A stretch of 64,000 nt of DNA from Nocardioides ferulae. GTDB taxonomy: Bacteria; Actinomycetota; Actinomycetes; Propionibacteriales; Nocardioidaceae. Within the stretch, counting starts at the first letter, position 1. Each line of letters opens with the position of its first letter. The position numbers and the translations under genes are program-made. The notes under the pieces were generated by a model. It was not told where the DNA came from. It worked only from the letters and a program-made list of their open reading frames with translations, and did not search any database. The stretch is taken from NCBI RefSeq assembly GCF_003660455.1, contig NZ_QZVR01000029.1:1-64000 (forward strand). Reading direction: 5' to 3'. Of the stretch, positions 51,301 through 60,648 are shown piece by piece.

Positions 51301-52073
51301 CGGGCCCCTCCCCGGGTCGTGAACGCCTCGGCCACGTGCTCCCAGCCCATGCCGACGGCCAGGTCGAGAGCGGTCGCCCCCGACAGCGAGCCGGGCCCGG
51401 ACAGCCGCGCGTGCGGGTCGGCGCCGTGCTCGAGCAGCACCTCGACCAGCGTCGCGTTCCCGGCCACCGCCTCCTGGTGCAGCACGGTCCAGCCGTTCTC
51501 GTCGGCGCGGGTCGCCACCGCGGGGTCCTCGGCGATGATCTGCCGGAGCCGGTCCCGACCCGCCACCGAGAGCGGATGCTCGTCGGTGTCGGCCCGCATC
51601 GCCTCGTCCGGGACCAGTGAGATCACGCCGGTCCTGCCGAAGTCGAGGCCCCAGGTCCGGTCGTGCCGGCGTCGCTGCCGGCGACCCATCGCGAGGCGGA
51701 TCAGCTGGACGGTGAAGCCGCCGCACGCCTTGCCGTCCACGCTGTAGAGCCAGTCCTCGACGTCGGCGAGGCGGATCTCCACCGGCGTGCCCGCCGACGG
51801 CGCCGAGTTCTCGATCGGCTCGTTGAGGACGGGACCGGCGACCGTGACGCCGTCGAAGCTCTCGACCTCGACCCACAGGTGCTCCGTCCCCGGCTCGCCC
51901 GGTGCTCCCGGGAACGCTGCCTTGACCATGGCCGGACCGAGACCGGGGTCCACACCCCGCTGCCGCCAGGAGACGTGGCGCCAGCAGAAGCGGAAGGTCT
52001 CCCGGGCGGCCCGGCCGGCTTCGGCCAACGCCGGGTCGTCGGCGGGGAGAGAGACGGCACGCAGAGTTGTCAT
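51297..52073 (-). CDS. DUF2314 plus ankyrin-repeat protein
   Basis: A 258-residue two-domain protein. Residues about 25-130 are DUF2314-like (LWVEVESFDGVTVAGPVLNE, then VEIRLADVEDWLYSVDGKAC, then GGFTVQLIRLAMGR). The C-terminal about 80 residues form ankyrin-type repeats (ENGWTVLHQEAVAGNATLVE, VLLEHGADPHARL, SGATALDLAVGMGWEHVAEA). DUF2314 has no known activity, and the ankyrin part binds partner proteins. It overlaps the helicase start by 4 bases (GTGA), which suggests a functional link. Confidence 0.85.
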   Translation of the reverse strand: MTTLRAVSLPADDPALAEAGRAARETFRFCWRHVSWRQRGVDPGLGPAMVKAAFPGAPGEPGTEHLWVEVESFDGVTVAGPVLNEPIENSAPSAGTPVEIRLADVEDWLYSVDGKACGGFTVQLIRLAMGRRQRRRHDRTWGLDFGRTGVISLVPDEAMRADTDEHPLSVAGRDRLRQIIAEDPAVATRADENGWTVLHQEAVAGNATLVEVLLEHGADPHARLSGPGSLSGATALDLAVGMGWEHVAEAFTTRGGAR

Positions 52074-52119
52074 CGCGCCCCATCCTGCCTGGTGCGGGTC
52101 GCCAGCCCGAACCGGCCGC

Positions 52120-53106
52120 TCAGTCCCGAGCCCGGGGGTGGGCGGTGGCGAAGACCTCGCGCAGGTTGTCGACGGTGACCAGCGTGTAGACCTGCGTCGT
52201 GGTGACCGAGGCGTGGCCCAGCAGCTCCTGGACCACGCGCACGTCGGCGCCGCCGTCGAGCAGGTGGGTGGCGAAGGAGTGGCGCAGCGTGTGCGGGGAC
52301 ACGTCGCGGGTGACTCCGGCCCGGTCGGCCGCACGGACCAGCACGGTCCAGGCCGACTGCCGTGAGAGTCGGCCGCCGCGGGCGTTGAGGAACAGCGCTC
52401 CGGCCCTCTCGGTGGTGCCTCCCGAGACCCCGGCTGCCACCAGGTCGGGCCGGGCCCGCACCAGGTAGCCGGAGACCGCCTCACGGGCATAGGACCCGAC
52501 GGGCACGAGCCGCTCCTTGCCGCCCTTGCCGCGCAGCAGCACGGTGCCGTCGACGAGATCGAGGTCGTCGACGTCGAGGCCGACCGCCTCGGAGATCCGA
52601 GCCCCCGTGCCGTAGAGCAGCTCGAGCAGGGCCCGGTCGCGCAGTGCCAGGGTCGTCCCCGGCGCACCCGCGGCGTCCAGGATCGCCTCGACGTCGGAGA
52701 GCGGGAGCGCCTTCGGCAGCCGCTTCGCCGGTGCGGGCGGCTTCACCGCGGCCGCGGGATCGGCCTCGGTCAACCCGTCGCGGACCGCGAACTTGTGGAA
52801 CCCCCGGACCGCGACCACCGTGCGCGCCGCCGAGGTCGCGCTGAGCGGCGGGTGGTCGGCGTCGCCCTCGCGTAGCGAGAGCAGGAAGTCGGTGACCGTC
52901 GACTCGGTGATCGCGCCGAGGTCGGCGATGTCCCGGGCGGCGAGGAAGGCCAGGTAGCGACGCAGGTCGCGCCGGTAGGACGACAGCGTGTTCGTGGCCA
53001 GGCCGCGCTCCACCGTGAGGTGGTCGAGGTAGGCGCGCACGGCGCGGCTCACGCCGCCCGCCCGCTGCTCGGGCGGCTGCTGCTGCTCGGTCGTCGCGGT
53101 GCTCAC
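52120..53106 (-). CDS. xerD: Site-specific tyrosine recombinase XerD
   Basis: A 328-residue recombinase that resolves chromosome dimers at dif. The core-binding domain (YLDHLTVERGLATNTLSSYR) is followed by the catalytic domain: Arg in GARISEAVGLDV, the HTLRHSFATHLL box, GHASVTTTQ and the Tyr nucleophile in QVYTLVT. It starts at GTG 53106, just after the ald stop. The N-terminal Gln/Pro extension is short. Its place before ald, NUDIX and pyrG matches Mycobacterium Rv1701. Confidence 0.95.
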   Translation of the reverse strand: MSTATTEQQQPPEQRAGGVSRAVRAYLDHLTVERGLATNTLSSYRRDLRRYLAFLAARDIADLGAITESTVTDFLLSLREGDADHPPLSATSAARTVVAVRGFHKFAVRDGLTEADPAAAVKPPAPAKRLPKALPLSDVEAILDAAGAPGTTLALRDRALLELLYGTGARISEAVGLDVDDLDLVDGTVLLRGKGGKERLVPVGSYAREAVSGYLVRARPDLVAAGVSGGTTERAGALFLNARGGRLSRQSAWTVLVRAADRAGVTRDVSPHTLRHSFATHLLDGGADVRVVQELLGHASVTTTQVYTLVTVDNLREVFATAHPRARD

Positions 53107-53107
53107 C

Positions 53108-54232
53108 TCAGGCCGGTGTGCCGAGCGCGGTCTCGAGCGGGACCGAGCCGATGCCCACCGCGTCGCCGACCGGGGCGTTGGTCAGCAGCCCGGCGTGGGT
53201 GTTCAGGCCCAGCGCCAGGCTGCGGTCGTCGAGCGAGGCCTGCCGCCAGCCCTTGTCGGCCAGCGCGACGGCGTACGGGAGCGTGGCGTTGGTCAGCGCG
53301 TACGTCGAGGTGTTCGGCACCGCACCCGGCATGTTGGCCACGCAGTAGAACGTGGACCCGTGCACCGGGTAGGTGGGGTCGGCGTGGGTGGTGGGCCGGG
53401 TGTCCTCGAAGCAGCCCCCCTGGTCGACGGCGATGTCGACGAGCACCGAGCCCGGCTTCATCTGCGCGACCAGGTCGTTGCTGACCAGCTTGGGTGCTCG
53501 CGCGCCCGGCACCAGCACCGCGCCGATCACCAGGTCGGCCTCCTTGACCTGCTGCTCGATGGCCAGCCGCGACGACGCGAGGCCGTGCACCCGGTTGTTG
53601 TAGCGCCAGAACGACATCCGCAGCTTGTCCAGGTCGGTGTCGAGCAGCGTGACGTCGGCACCCATCCCGAGGGCGATGTTCGCGGCGTTCTGCCCGGCGA
53701 CGCCGGCTCCGATCACCACGACCTTCGCGTTGGCGACGCCTCCGACCCCGCCCATCAGCACGCCCCGGCCACCGCGGGCCTTGAGCAGCGCGTAGGCACC
53801 CACCTGCGGAGCCAGGCAGCCGGCGACCTCCGACATCGGGTAGAGCAGCGGCAGCCCGCCAGAGGGGAGTTGCACGGTCTCGTAGGCGATCGCGGTGACC
53901 TTGCTCGCGAGCAGTGCCTCGGTGAGGGGCTTGTCGGCGGCCAGGTGCAGGTAGGTGAAGAGCGTGAGGCCCTCACGCAGCCGGTGGTACTCCTCGGCGA
54001 TCGGCTCCTTGACCTTGAGCACCATGTCGGCGGTGCCCCACACCTCGTCGGCGTCGTCGAGGATGGTCGCACCCGCCGCGACGTACTCGTCGTCGGTGAC
54101 CGAGGAGCTCTCTCCGGCCCCCCGCTGGATCTGCACCTCGTGCCCGTGCGCGACCAGCTCGTGCACGCCGACCGGCGTGATCGCGACGCGGTACTCGTGG
54201 ACCTTGACTTCCTTCGGGACGCCGACCTTCAC
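53108..54232 (-). CDS. ald: Alanine dehydrogenase
   Basis: A 374-residue NAD-dependent enzyme that interconverts alanine with pyruvate and ammonia. The N-terminal VGVPKEVKVHEYRVAITPVG signature is followed by VMVLKVKEPIAEEYHRLREG-type substrate segments and the Rossmann motif VVIGAGVAGQNAANIALGMG. GTG 54232 (after AGGAG) gives the usual length of about 371, whereas the upstream frame adds unrelated residues. It lies between xerD and the NUDIX gene. Ald is usually elsewhere in Mycobacterium, so this insertion is a local difference. Confidence 0.96.
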   Translation of the reverse strand: MKVGVPKEVKVHEYRVAITPVGVHELVAHGHEVQIQRGAGESSSVTDDEYVAAGATILDDADEVWGTADMVLKVKEPIAEEYHRLREGLTLFTYLHLAADKPLTEALLASKVTAIAYETVQLPSGGLPLLYPMSEVAGCLAPQVGAYALLKARGGRGVLMGGVGGVANAKVVVIGAGVAGQNAANIALGMGADVTLLDTDLDKLRMSFWRYNNRVHGLASSRLAIEQQVKEADLVIGAVLVPGARAPKLVSNDLVAQMKPGSVLVDIAVDQGGCFEDTRPTTHADPTYPVHGSTFYCVANMPGAVPNTSTYALTNATLPYAVALADKGWRQASLDDRSLALGLNTHAGLLTNAPVGDAVGIGSVPLETALGTPA

Positions 54233-54292
54233 CTGCTGTGCTCCTCGGATCGGGGTCGCCACCACGCTGTGGCGATCGCTACCGCGGCGACA

Positions 54293-54910
54293 CTACTCCG
54301 CGACGTGCCCCGCGCGCGGGAACCCGCGAACCTCGCCCCGGGCGGCCGCCAACAGCACGGCAGCCGCCAGGTGCGCGTCCGCCAGCCGCCCGGCGAGGAC
54401 CGCCGCGTGGAGGTCGGCGAAGGGGACCCAGCCGAGCTCCATCTCCGCCTCCTCGTGCTCGGGGGTGAAGTCTCCCCGCCCGACCTCGCGCAGGTCGCGG
54501 GCCAGGAAGAAGTGGCTCTGCTCGGAGGAGAAGCCCGGGGAGGAGTAGGTCGAGGCCAGGTGGCTCCACTCGGCTGCCTCGTAGCCGGTCTCCTCGACCA
54601 GCTCACGCCGGGCGACCTCGACGATCGGCTCGCCCTCGACGTCGCAGAGTCCGGCGGGCAGCTGGACCAGGGTGGCCGAGACCGCGTGGCGGTACTGCCA
54701 CACGCACAGCACCCGGTCCCGGTCGTCGAGCGCGAGCACGATGACCGCTCCCGGATGCTCGACGACCAGCCGGGTGAACGGCTCCTCCTCGCCGGGCCCG
54801 GGCCGGCGGACCCGGTCCTCACGCAGCCGCACCACCCAGCCGCCCCCGTCGTAGGGGTAGCCGACGGTCTCGGCCGGCCACCGCTCCGGACGGTCCTGGG
54901 GCGCGGGCAC
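54293..54910 (-). CDS. NUDIX hydrolase (ADP-ribose pyrophosphatase type)
   Basis: A 205-residue protein with the NUDIX box G-x5-E-x7-REVEE as LPAGLCDVEGEPIVEVARRE followed by LVEETGY, and FDxxGG-type edge strands before it. The N-terminal WVVRLREDRVRRPGPGEEEP and YSSPGFSSEQSHFFLARDL match the ADP-ribose pyrophosphatase subgroup (Rv1700 in the same place). It hydrolyses nucleoside diphosphate-sugar bonds. It follows pyrG by 3 bases. Confidence 0.93.
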   Translation of the reverse strand: MPAPQDRPERWPAETVGYPYDGGGWVVRLREDRVRRPGPGEEEPFTRLVVEHPGAVIVLALDDRDRVLCVWQYRHAVSATLVQLPAGLCDVEGEPIVEVARRELVEETGYEAAEWSHLASTYSSPGFSSEQSHFFLARDLREVGRGDFTPEHEEAEMELGWVPFADLHAAVLAGRLADAHLAAAVLLAAARGEVRGFPRAGHVAE

Positions 54911-54913
54911 GGC

Positions 54914-56617
54914 TCAGTCCTCGACGGGCTCGCGGCGCAGCGCGGACTCGTCGATGGGGAACCGCAGTTCGCGCTGCCGGTCGATGGCCGCGCCGACGAG
55001 CCCCGCGAAGAGCGGGTGCGGCCGGGTGGGCCGCGAGCGCAGCTCGGGGTGGGCCTGGGTGGACACGTAGTAGGGGTGCACCTCGGCCGGAAGCTCGACG
55101 AACTCGACCAGGTTGTTGTCCGGCGAGGTGCCCGAGAACACCAGCCCGGCCGCCTCCAGCCGGTCGCGGTAGCGGTTGTTCACCTCGTAGCGGTGCCGGT
55201 GCCGCTCCTGGATCGTGGGCTCTCCGTAGGCGCCGCGCACGACGGTGCCGTCCTTGAGCGCGGCCGGATAGAGGCCCAGCCGCATCGTGCCGCCCAGGTC
55301 GCCGGCGCCCGCCACGATCGTCTTCTGCTCCTCCATCGTGGCGATCACCGGCTCGGCCGCGTCGGGGCTGAACTCCGTGGAGTCGGCGCGTTCGAGGCCG
55401 GCCTCGTTGCGCGCGAACTCGATCACCATGCACTGAAGCCCCAGGCACAGGCCCAGCGTGGGGATCTTGTGGGTGCGGGCGTAGTGCAGGGCCCCGACCT
55501 TGCCCTCGATGCCGCGGACGCCGAAGCCACCGGGCACGCAGATCGCGTCGACGTCGTGGAGCAGCCGGGCAGCGCCCGTCGGGCTCTCGCACTCGTCGGA
55601 GGGCACCCAGCGCAGGTGCACCTTGGCCTCGTGCGCGAAGCCCCCGGCCCGCAGCGCCTCGGCGACGGAGAGGTAGGCGTCGGGGAGGTCGACGTACTTG
55701 CCGACCAGGGCGATCGTGACCTCCTCGCGCGGGTGGTGCACCCGGCGCAGCAGGTCGTCCCAGGCCGTCCAGTCGACGTCACGGAACGGGAGGTCGAGGC
55801 GGCGCACGAGGTAGGCGTCGAGGCCCTCGCGGTGGAGCACCTTGGGGATGTCGTAGATCGACGGCGCGTCGGCCGCGGTCACCACGGCCTCCTCGTCGAC
55901 GTCGCACATCAGCGCGATCTTGCGCTTGATGCTCTCGGGCAGCTCGCGGTCGGCGCGGCACACGATCGCGTCGGGCTGGATGCCGACCTGGCGCAGGGCG
56001 GCGACGGAGTGCTGGGTGGGCTTGGTCTTCAGCTCGCCGGACGGACCGATGTAGGGCACGAGCGAGACGTGGATGAAGAAGCAGTTGTCGCGACCGACGT
56101 CGTGGCGGACCTGGCGGGCCGCCTCGAGGAACGGCAGCGACTCGATGTCGCCGACGGTGCCGCCGACCTCGGTGATCACCACGTCGACCCGCTCGCCGTC
56201 CTCCTGGGCGTCGCCCATCAGGCGGATCCGGTCCTTGATCTCGTTGGTGATGTGCGGGATCACCTGGACGGTGTCGCCGAGGTAGTCGCCGCGGCGCTCC
56301 TTGGCGATCACGCTGGAGTAGACCTGGCCGGTGGTGACGTTGGCGATCTGGTTGAGGTCGGTGTCGAGGAAGCGTTCGTAGTGCCCGATGTCGAGGTCGG
56401 TCTCGGCGCCGTCGTTGGTCACGAAGACCTCGCCGTGCTGGAACGGGTTCATCGTCCCGGGATCGACGTTGAGGTAGGGGTCCAGCTTCTGCATCGTGAC
56501 CCGCAGACCGCGGGAGCGGAGCAGACGACCGAGGCTGGAGGCCGTCAGACCCTTGCCCAGCGAGGAGGCGACGCCTCCGGTCACGAACACGTGCTTGGTG
56601 GGCGTCGGGTTCTTCAC
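54914..56617 (-). CDS. pyrG: CTP synthase
   Basis: A 567-residue enzyme that makes CTP from UTP, ATP and glutamine. The N-terminal synthase domain begins KHVFVTGGVASSLGKGLTAS. The C-terminal class-I glutamine amidotransferase has its Cys in LGLCLGLQCMVIEFARN (around residue 390) and the His/Glu pair near the C-terminus (STQAHPELRSRPTRPHPLF). GTG 56617 is the start that gives the normal N-terminus; the frame continues upstream only as a shadow. It is followed by NUDIX at 3 bases. Confidence 0.97.
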   Translation of the reverse strand: MKNPTPTKHVFVTGGVASSLGKGLTASSLGRLLRSRGLRVTMQKLDPYLNVDPGTMNPFQHGEVFVTNDGAETDLDIGHYERFLDTDLNQIANVTTGQVYSSVIAKERRGDYLGDTVQVIPHITNEIKDRIRLMGDAQEDGERVDVVITEVGGTVGDIESLPFLEAARQVRHDVGRDNCFFIHVSLVPYIGPSGELKTKPTQHSVAALRQVGIQPDAIVCRADRELPESIKRKIALMCDVDEEAVVTAADAPSIYDIPKVLHREGLDAYLVRRLDLPFRDVDWTAWDDLLRRVHHPREEVTIALVGKYVDLPDAYLSVAEALRAGGFAHEAKVHLRWVPSDECESPTGAARLLHDVDAICVPGGFGVRGIEGKVGALHYARTHKIPTLGLCLGLQCMVIEFARNEAGLERADSTEFSPDAAEPVIATMEEQKTIVAGAGDLGGTMRLGLYPAALKDGTVVRGAYGEPTIQERHRHRYEVNNRYRDRLEAAGLVFSGTSPDNNLVEFVELPAEVHPYYVSTQAHPELRSRPTRPHPLFAGLVGAAIDRQRELRFPIDESALRREPVED

Positions 56618-56649
56618 GGGACTCCATGCTATCCCAGACCGAGCCCGGT

Positions 56650-57588
56650 TCAGGTCAAGGGCACGGCCCCGTCGGCGCCGGATGCCCCGAACGCGCCCCG
56701 CTGCCCGCTCAACGCCCGCACCAGCGCGAGCGTGGTCGTCACCTGGCCGAGCGGTGACTCGACGCCGTCGACGGTGGTGAGCTCGGCGGCCACCGCCTCG
56801 CGTCGCAGGGCGGCCAGCGAGCCGTCGCTGCCGCCGTCGGTGGAGCCGGCCACCACGACACCGGCTGCCTTCTCGGTCAGCCCGGAGAGCAGGCCGGACA
56901 GGATCGCGGTGCGGGCTCGCTCGTCCGCGGCCGCCTCGGTGGCGTCGGCGGCGTCCTCGGTCGCGGAGGCGCCCAGGTCGTCCCCGAGGACCACCAGGAC
57001 CAGCGGTGCTCTGCCCGGGTCTCCCTTCGGCATCACGACCAGGTCGGCGGCCGACAGGCTCTCCCGCACCGACGTCGACCACGCACCGGCGGGCACGGAG
57101 GTCTCCTCGTCGGTGGCCACGGCCAGCGACAGCAGCTCGCCCAGCCGGGTGTACGTCGGCGCGTCGGCGTCGACGGCACCCTCGCCGAGCCGGGTCATCA
57201 GCTGGCTGCCGAGCGTGTCGACCAGCGACTTCTCGCTCGGGTCCAGGAGCGCCTCGGCCAGGTCGTAGCGGGCGGTGACGCTGCCCCCGGCGAGCGCCAC
57301 CTGGTCCGACAGGGCCGCGACGGCCTGCTCGTCGACGCCGGGCGCGGCGAGGATCGCCACCGGGTGCTCGGCCAGCTTGCCGGCGTAGAGCTTCTCGGCG
57401 GTGGCGGCGGCGAAGTCGTCGCCGAAGCTCGCCACGGCACGGGCCTGGTCGGTGCGTTCGGCGGCCCGGGCGGTGGCGGCCTCGTGGCGTCCCAGCTCGC
57501 TGAGCGGGCCGCCGCCGAGGACGATGCCGACCGCGAGGGCCAAGAACACCGCGACGAGGGAGACGATGTGGTGGCGGTAGGTGATCAC
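56650..57588 (-). CDS. mctB: Copper transporter MctB-like protein
   Basis: A 312-residue membrane-anchored protein. One N-terminal helix (residues about 6-26, HIVSLVAVFLALAVGIVLGG) is followed by a coiled-coil segment (LSELGRHEAATARAAERTDQ) and a long extracytoplasmic domain. The family, named after the Mycobacterium copper transport protein, belongs between steA and pyrG. The outer domain has no Cys or Met-rich copper site that I can see, so copper transport is a family-based inference. It starts 13 bases after steA. Confidence 0.9.
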   Translation of the reverse strand: MITYRHHIVSLVAVFLALAVGIVLGGGPLSELGRHEAATARAAERTDQARAVASFGDDFAAATAEKLYAGKLAEHPVAILAAPGVDEQAVAALSDQVALAGGSVTARYDLAEALLDPSEKSLVDTLGSQLMTRLGEGAVDADAPTYTRLGELLSLAVATDEETSVPAGAWSTSVRESLSAADLVVMPKGDPGRAPLVLVVLGDDLGASATEDAADATEAAADERARTAILSGLLSGLTEKAAGVVVAGSTDGGSDGSLAALRREAVAAELTTVDGVESPLGQVTTTLALVRALSGQRGAFGASGADGAVPLT

Positions 57589-57600
57589 CGAGATGTCCTT

Positions 57601-58803
57601 CTAGAGCAGTCCGTGCAGGGAGTCGTACAGGTCGGCGAGGGCGGCGGTGGCCGTCTCCGCCCACTCCTGGCCGACGGGGGTGACCGAGACCGCGGCCGAG
57701 AGCGCGATCAGGCCGGCGAGCATCACCAGCATCAGGTGGCGCGGCCGCACCCGGCCGGAGTAGAGCCGGGGCACGGCGGTGGCGTCGACCAGCCGCGGCC
57801 CGAGCTTGAGCCGGGTCAGGTAGGTGCTGGCCAGGCCGGCGCGCTGCCGGTCGAGGAAGTCGACCAGGGTGGCGTGCAGCCCGACGCCCACGATCACCTC
57901 GGCCTCACCGGCGTCGGCGAGCAGGAGCGCCGCGTCCTCGGTGGCCGCGGTCGACTCGAGCCGCACGGCCCGGACACCCAGACGCTCGAGCTGCTCGAGC
58001 CGAGAGCGGTCGCCGCCGGGCTCGATGCGGACGACGACGTCGCGGGCCGGTGTCAGCGCCGAGCCGGACGGCAGCTCGCCGCGGGCGTCGAGGACGACGA
58101 CGTCGGGGCGGTGCCCCGCCCGGCGCAGCACCTCGGCTGCCCGGTCGACGGCGATCAGCACCGGCCGCTGCTCGCTCAGGTAGGCGCCGATGTGGCGCAG
58201 CTCGGCCTCGCACTCGGGGCCGTCGACGACCACCACCGCCGGGCGCCCCCGCATCGAGGTCGACAGGCGGGGCAGTCCATCACCGTCGAGGAGGAGATCG
58301 TGTTCGCGACGCAGGAACTCGGTGGCGTTGTGGGTGAAGGTGTCGAGTTGCGCGGCCATGCCGAGGCGAGCGAGCGCGAGGTCCTCGCGGATCGTGGCCG
58401 ACTCGACCGCGCGGCCGACGGCCACCGGCTCCGCACCGCCGCCCTCGGCGCTCTCGCCGACGAAGACCCGGCCACCGTCGACGCGCAGGGTGACCCCGTC
58501 GCGCAGGTGGGGGCTGCCCTGGTCGCCGATGCCGTCGACCAGGTGCACCCCGGCGGCACAGAGCAGCTCGGGGCCCAGGTTGGGGTAGCGGCCGGAGATG
58601 AACGGGCCACGGTTCAGCACCGCCGCGACACCGGCGTCCAGGAGCGCCTGGGCGGTGGCCCGGTCGAGGTCGACGTGGTCGAGGACCGCGATGTCTCCGG
58701 GGCGCAGCCGCGCGAGCACGGCCTCGGTGCGGCGGTCGACGCGGGCGGTGCCGCGGAGCCCGGGCAGGGCGGTCTCGGGACGGGTTCGTGCGGGCAGCCT
58801 CAT
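57601..58803 (-). CDS. steA: Cytokinetic-ring protein SteA
   Basis: A 400-residue protein with a soluble N-terminal enzyme-like part (LRPGDIAVLDHVDLDRATAQ, then GVAAVLNRGPFISGRYPNLG), a middle region and a C-terminal transmembrane helix (about 370-392, RHLMLVMLAGLIALSAAVSV). In Corynebacterium, SteA works with SteB (the MctB position) at division. ATG 58803 gives the usual N-terminus. It overlaps no neighbour and lies 78 bases after recN and 12 before mctB. Confidence 0.93.
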   Translation of the reverse strand: MRLPARTRPETALPGLRGTARVDRRTEAVLARLRPGDIAVLDHVDLDRATAQALLDAGVAAVLNRGPFISGRYPNLGPELLCAAGVHLVDGIGDQGSPHLRDGVTLRVDGGRVFVGESAEGGGAEPVAVGRAVESATIREDLALARLGMAAQLDTFTHNATEFLRREHDLLLDGDGLPRLSTSMRGRPAVVVVDGPECEAELRHIGAYLSEQRPVLIAVDRAAEVLRRAGHRPDVVVLDARGELPSGSALTPARDVVVRIEPGGDRSRLEQLERLGVRAVRLESTAATEDAALLLADAGEAEVIVGVGLHATLVDFLDRQRAGLASTYLTRLKLGPRLVDATAVPRLYSGRVRPRHLMLVMLAGLIALSAAVSVTPVGQEWAETATAALADLYDSLHGLL

Positions 58804-58881
58804 GACCGGTCCATGGTGACAAACGGGCGGGTCGATCCCCGGCACCGGCGCGAGCCGGGCGAGTCGGCCGGGCCGCGGGCG

Positions 58882-60648
58882 TCAGTCCGTCCGGCGGGCG
58901 GCCTGGGCGACCTCGAGCAGCTCACGGGCGTGGGCCAGTGCGGTGTCGGAGTCGGCGAGTCCGGCCAGCATCCGGGACAGCTCGCGCTCCCGCTCGGCGT
59001 CGTCGAGGACGCTCAGGCCCGAGCTGGTCACCGACCCGTCGGAGGACTTCTCGACGACGACGTGCCGGTCGGCGTACGCCGCGACCTGGGGCAGGTGGGT
59101 GACCACCAGCACCTGCGCGTCGCGCGCCAGCTGGGCCAGTCGGCGGCCGACCTCGACCGCGGCGGCGCCCCCGACACCGGCGTCGACCTCGTCGAAGACG
59201 AAGGTGGGGACCGGGGAGGTGCCGGCCAGGGCGACCTCGAGGGCCAGCATCACCCGGGAGAGCTCGCCTCCGGAGGCGCCCTTGTTCAGCGGGCGTGGCT
59301 CGGCACCGGTGTTGGCCGCCAGCAGCAGCTCGACCTCGTCGACGCCGGAGCCGGAGTAGCGCAGCCACCGCTCCCCCACCCGCAGCGGCGCGCGGGCCTC
59401 GAGGTGGTCGGCGTCGGCGGCGGGCGCCGGCGCCTCGGTCTGGCGGACGGTCACCACCAGGCGGGCGTGTGGCATGGCCAGCAGGGCGAGCTCGGCGCTC
59501 ACCTCGGCGCCCAGGCGCACCGCGGCCTCCTCGCGGGCACGGCTCAGCCCCGCCGCCGTCTCGGCCAGCTCAGCCCGCAGCCGGTCGCGTTCGGCGCGCA
59601 GCAGCTCGATGCGTTCGTCGGTGCCGTCGAGCTCCAGCAGACGCCGCGAGGAGCGCTCGGCCCAGGCGAGCACCTCGTCGACGGTGTCGCCGTACTTGCG
59701 GGTGAGCGCGGTCAGCGCTGCCCGGCGCTCGGAGACCGTGGCCAGCCGGGCGGGGTCGATCTCGATGCGCGCGGCGTAGGACGCGACGTCGGCGGTCACG
59801 TCGGAGAGCAGGTAGGTGATCTCGGCGAGCCGGTCGGCGAGCTCGCCGGCCTCGGCATCGTGCTCGCGGACGCCGTCGAGGAGGGTGCGGGCGGCCGCGG
59901 TGGTGGCCAGGGCGTCGGGGGCGTCCTGGTCGCTGGAGAGGGCCTCGCGGGCCTGCTCCGCGGCGGTGCGCAGGGTGTCGGCGAACCCGAGCCTGCCCTC
60001 CTCGGCGGCCAGCGCGGCGTCCTCGCCGGGCTCGGGCGCGACCGCCTCGATCTCGCTCAGCCCGAAGCGCAGCAGGTCGGCCTCGCGGGCGCGCTCGCGC
60101 GCGGTCGCCACCACTTCGAGCAGCTCGGCCTCGACCTCCTCGAGGCGGGCGTGGCAGGACCGGTAGTCGTCGAGCCGGGCCGCGAGGGACGTGCCGCCGA
60201 ACCGGTCGAGCGCCTCGCGCTGGGCCCGGGGCTGCAGCAGCCGGTGCTGGTCGGACTGGCCGTGCACGGCGACCAGGGGCTCGGCCACCTCGGCGAGCAC
60301 CGAGACCGGGACCGAGGCGCCGCCGACGAAGGCCCGCGAGCGGCCCTCGGCGGAGACGTTGCGGGCGAGCACGACGCGGCCGTCCTCGATATCGCCCCCG
60401 GCCGCCTCGACCGCCTCGGCGAACGCCGGGAGGGCACCGGCGTCGACCAGTCCCTCGACCCGGGCTCCGCGGGACCCCGAGCGGACCGCGCCGCTGTCGG
60501 CCCGGCCACCGAGGAGCAGCCCGAGGGCACTGACGATCATGGTCTTGCCGGCCCCGGTCTCACCGGTGATGACCGTCAGCCCGGGGCCCAGTGCCAGGAC
60601 CGAGGAGTCGATGACCCCCAGCGACGAGATCCGGATCTCCTCAAGCAT
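58882..60648 (-). CDS. recN: DNA repair protein RecN
   Basis: A 588-residue SMC-like protein for double-strand break repair. The N-terminal LEEIRISSLGVIDSS and P-loop VITGETGAGKTMIVSAL, the long coiled-coil arms (residues about 150-370) and the C-terminal signature LNKGASGGELSRVMLALEVA with FDEVDAGVGGAAAVEVGRRL are all present. ATG 60648 overlaps nadK by 8 bases. The gene order tlyA-nadK-recN is conserved in actinobacteria. Confidence 0.97.
   Translation of the reverse strand: MLEEIRISSLGVIDSSVLALGPGLTVITGETGAGKTMIVSALGLLLGGRADSGAVRSGSRGARVEGLVDAGALPAFAEAVEAAGGDIEDGRVVLARNVSAEGRSRAFVGGASVPVSVLAEVAEPLVAVHGQSDQHRLLQPRAQREALDRFGGTSLAARLDDYRSCHARLEEVEAELLEVVATARERAREADLLRFGLSEIEAVAPEPGEDAALAAEEGRLGFADTLRTAAEQAREALSSDQDAPDALATTAAARTLLDGVREHDAEAGELADRLAEITYLLSDVTADVASYAARIEIDPARLATVSERRAALTALTRKYGDTVDEVLAWAERSSRRLLELDGTDERIELLRAERDRLRAELAETAAGLSRAREEAAVRLGAEVSAELALLAMPHARLVVTVRQTEAPAPAADADHLEARAPLRVGERWLRYSGSGVDEVELLLAANTGAEPRPLNKGASGGELSRVMLALEVALAGTSPVPTFVFDEVDAGVGGAAAVEVGRRLAQLARDAQVLVVTHLPQVAAYADRHVVVEKSSDGSVTSSGLSVLDDAERERELSRMLAGLADSDTALAHARELLEVAQAARRTD

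Noticed and set aside
49498..51747. A plus-strand open frame of about 750 codons
   Set aside because: It is the antisense of the DUF3516 helicase and ankyrin gene.
53099..57268. A plus-strand open frame of about 1390 codons
   Set aside because: It lies opposite xerD, ald, NUDIX, pyrG and mctB, all of which have clear family motifs on the minus strand.
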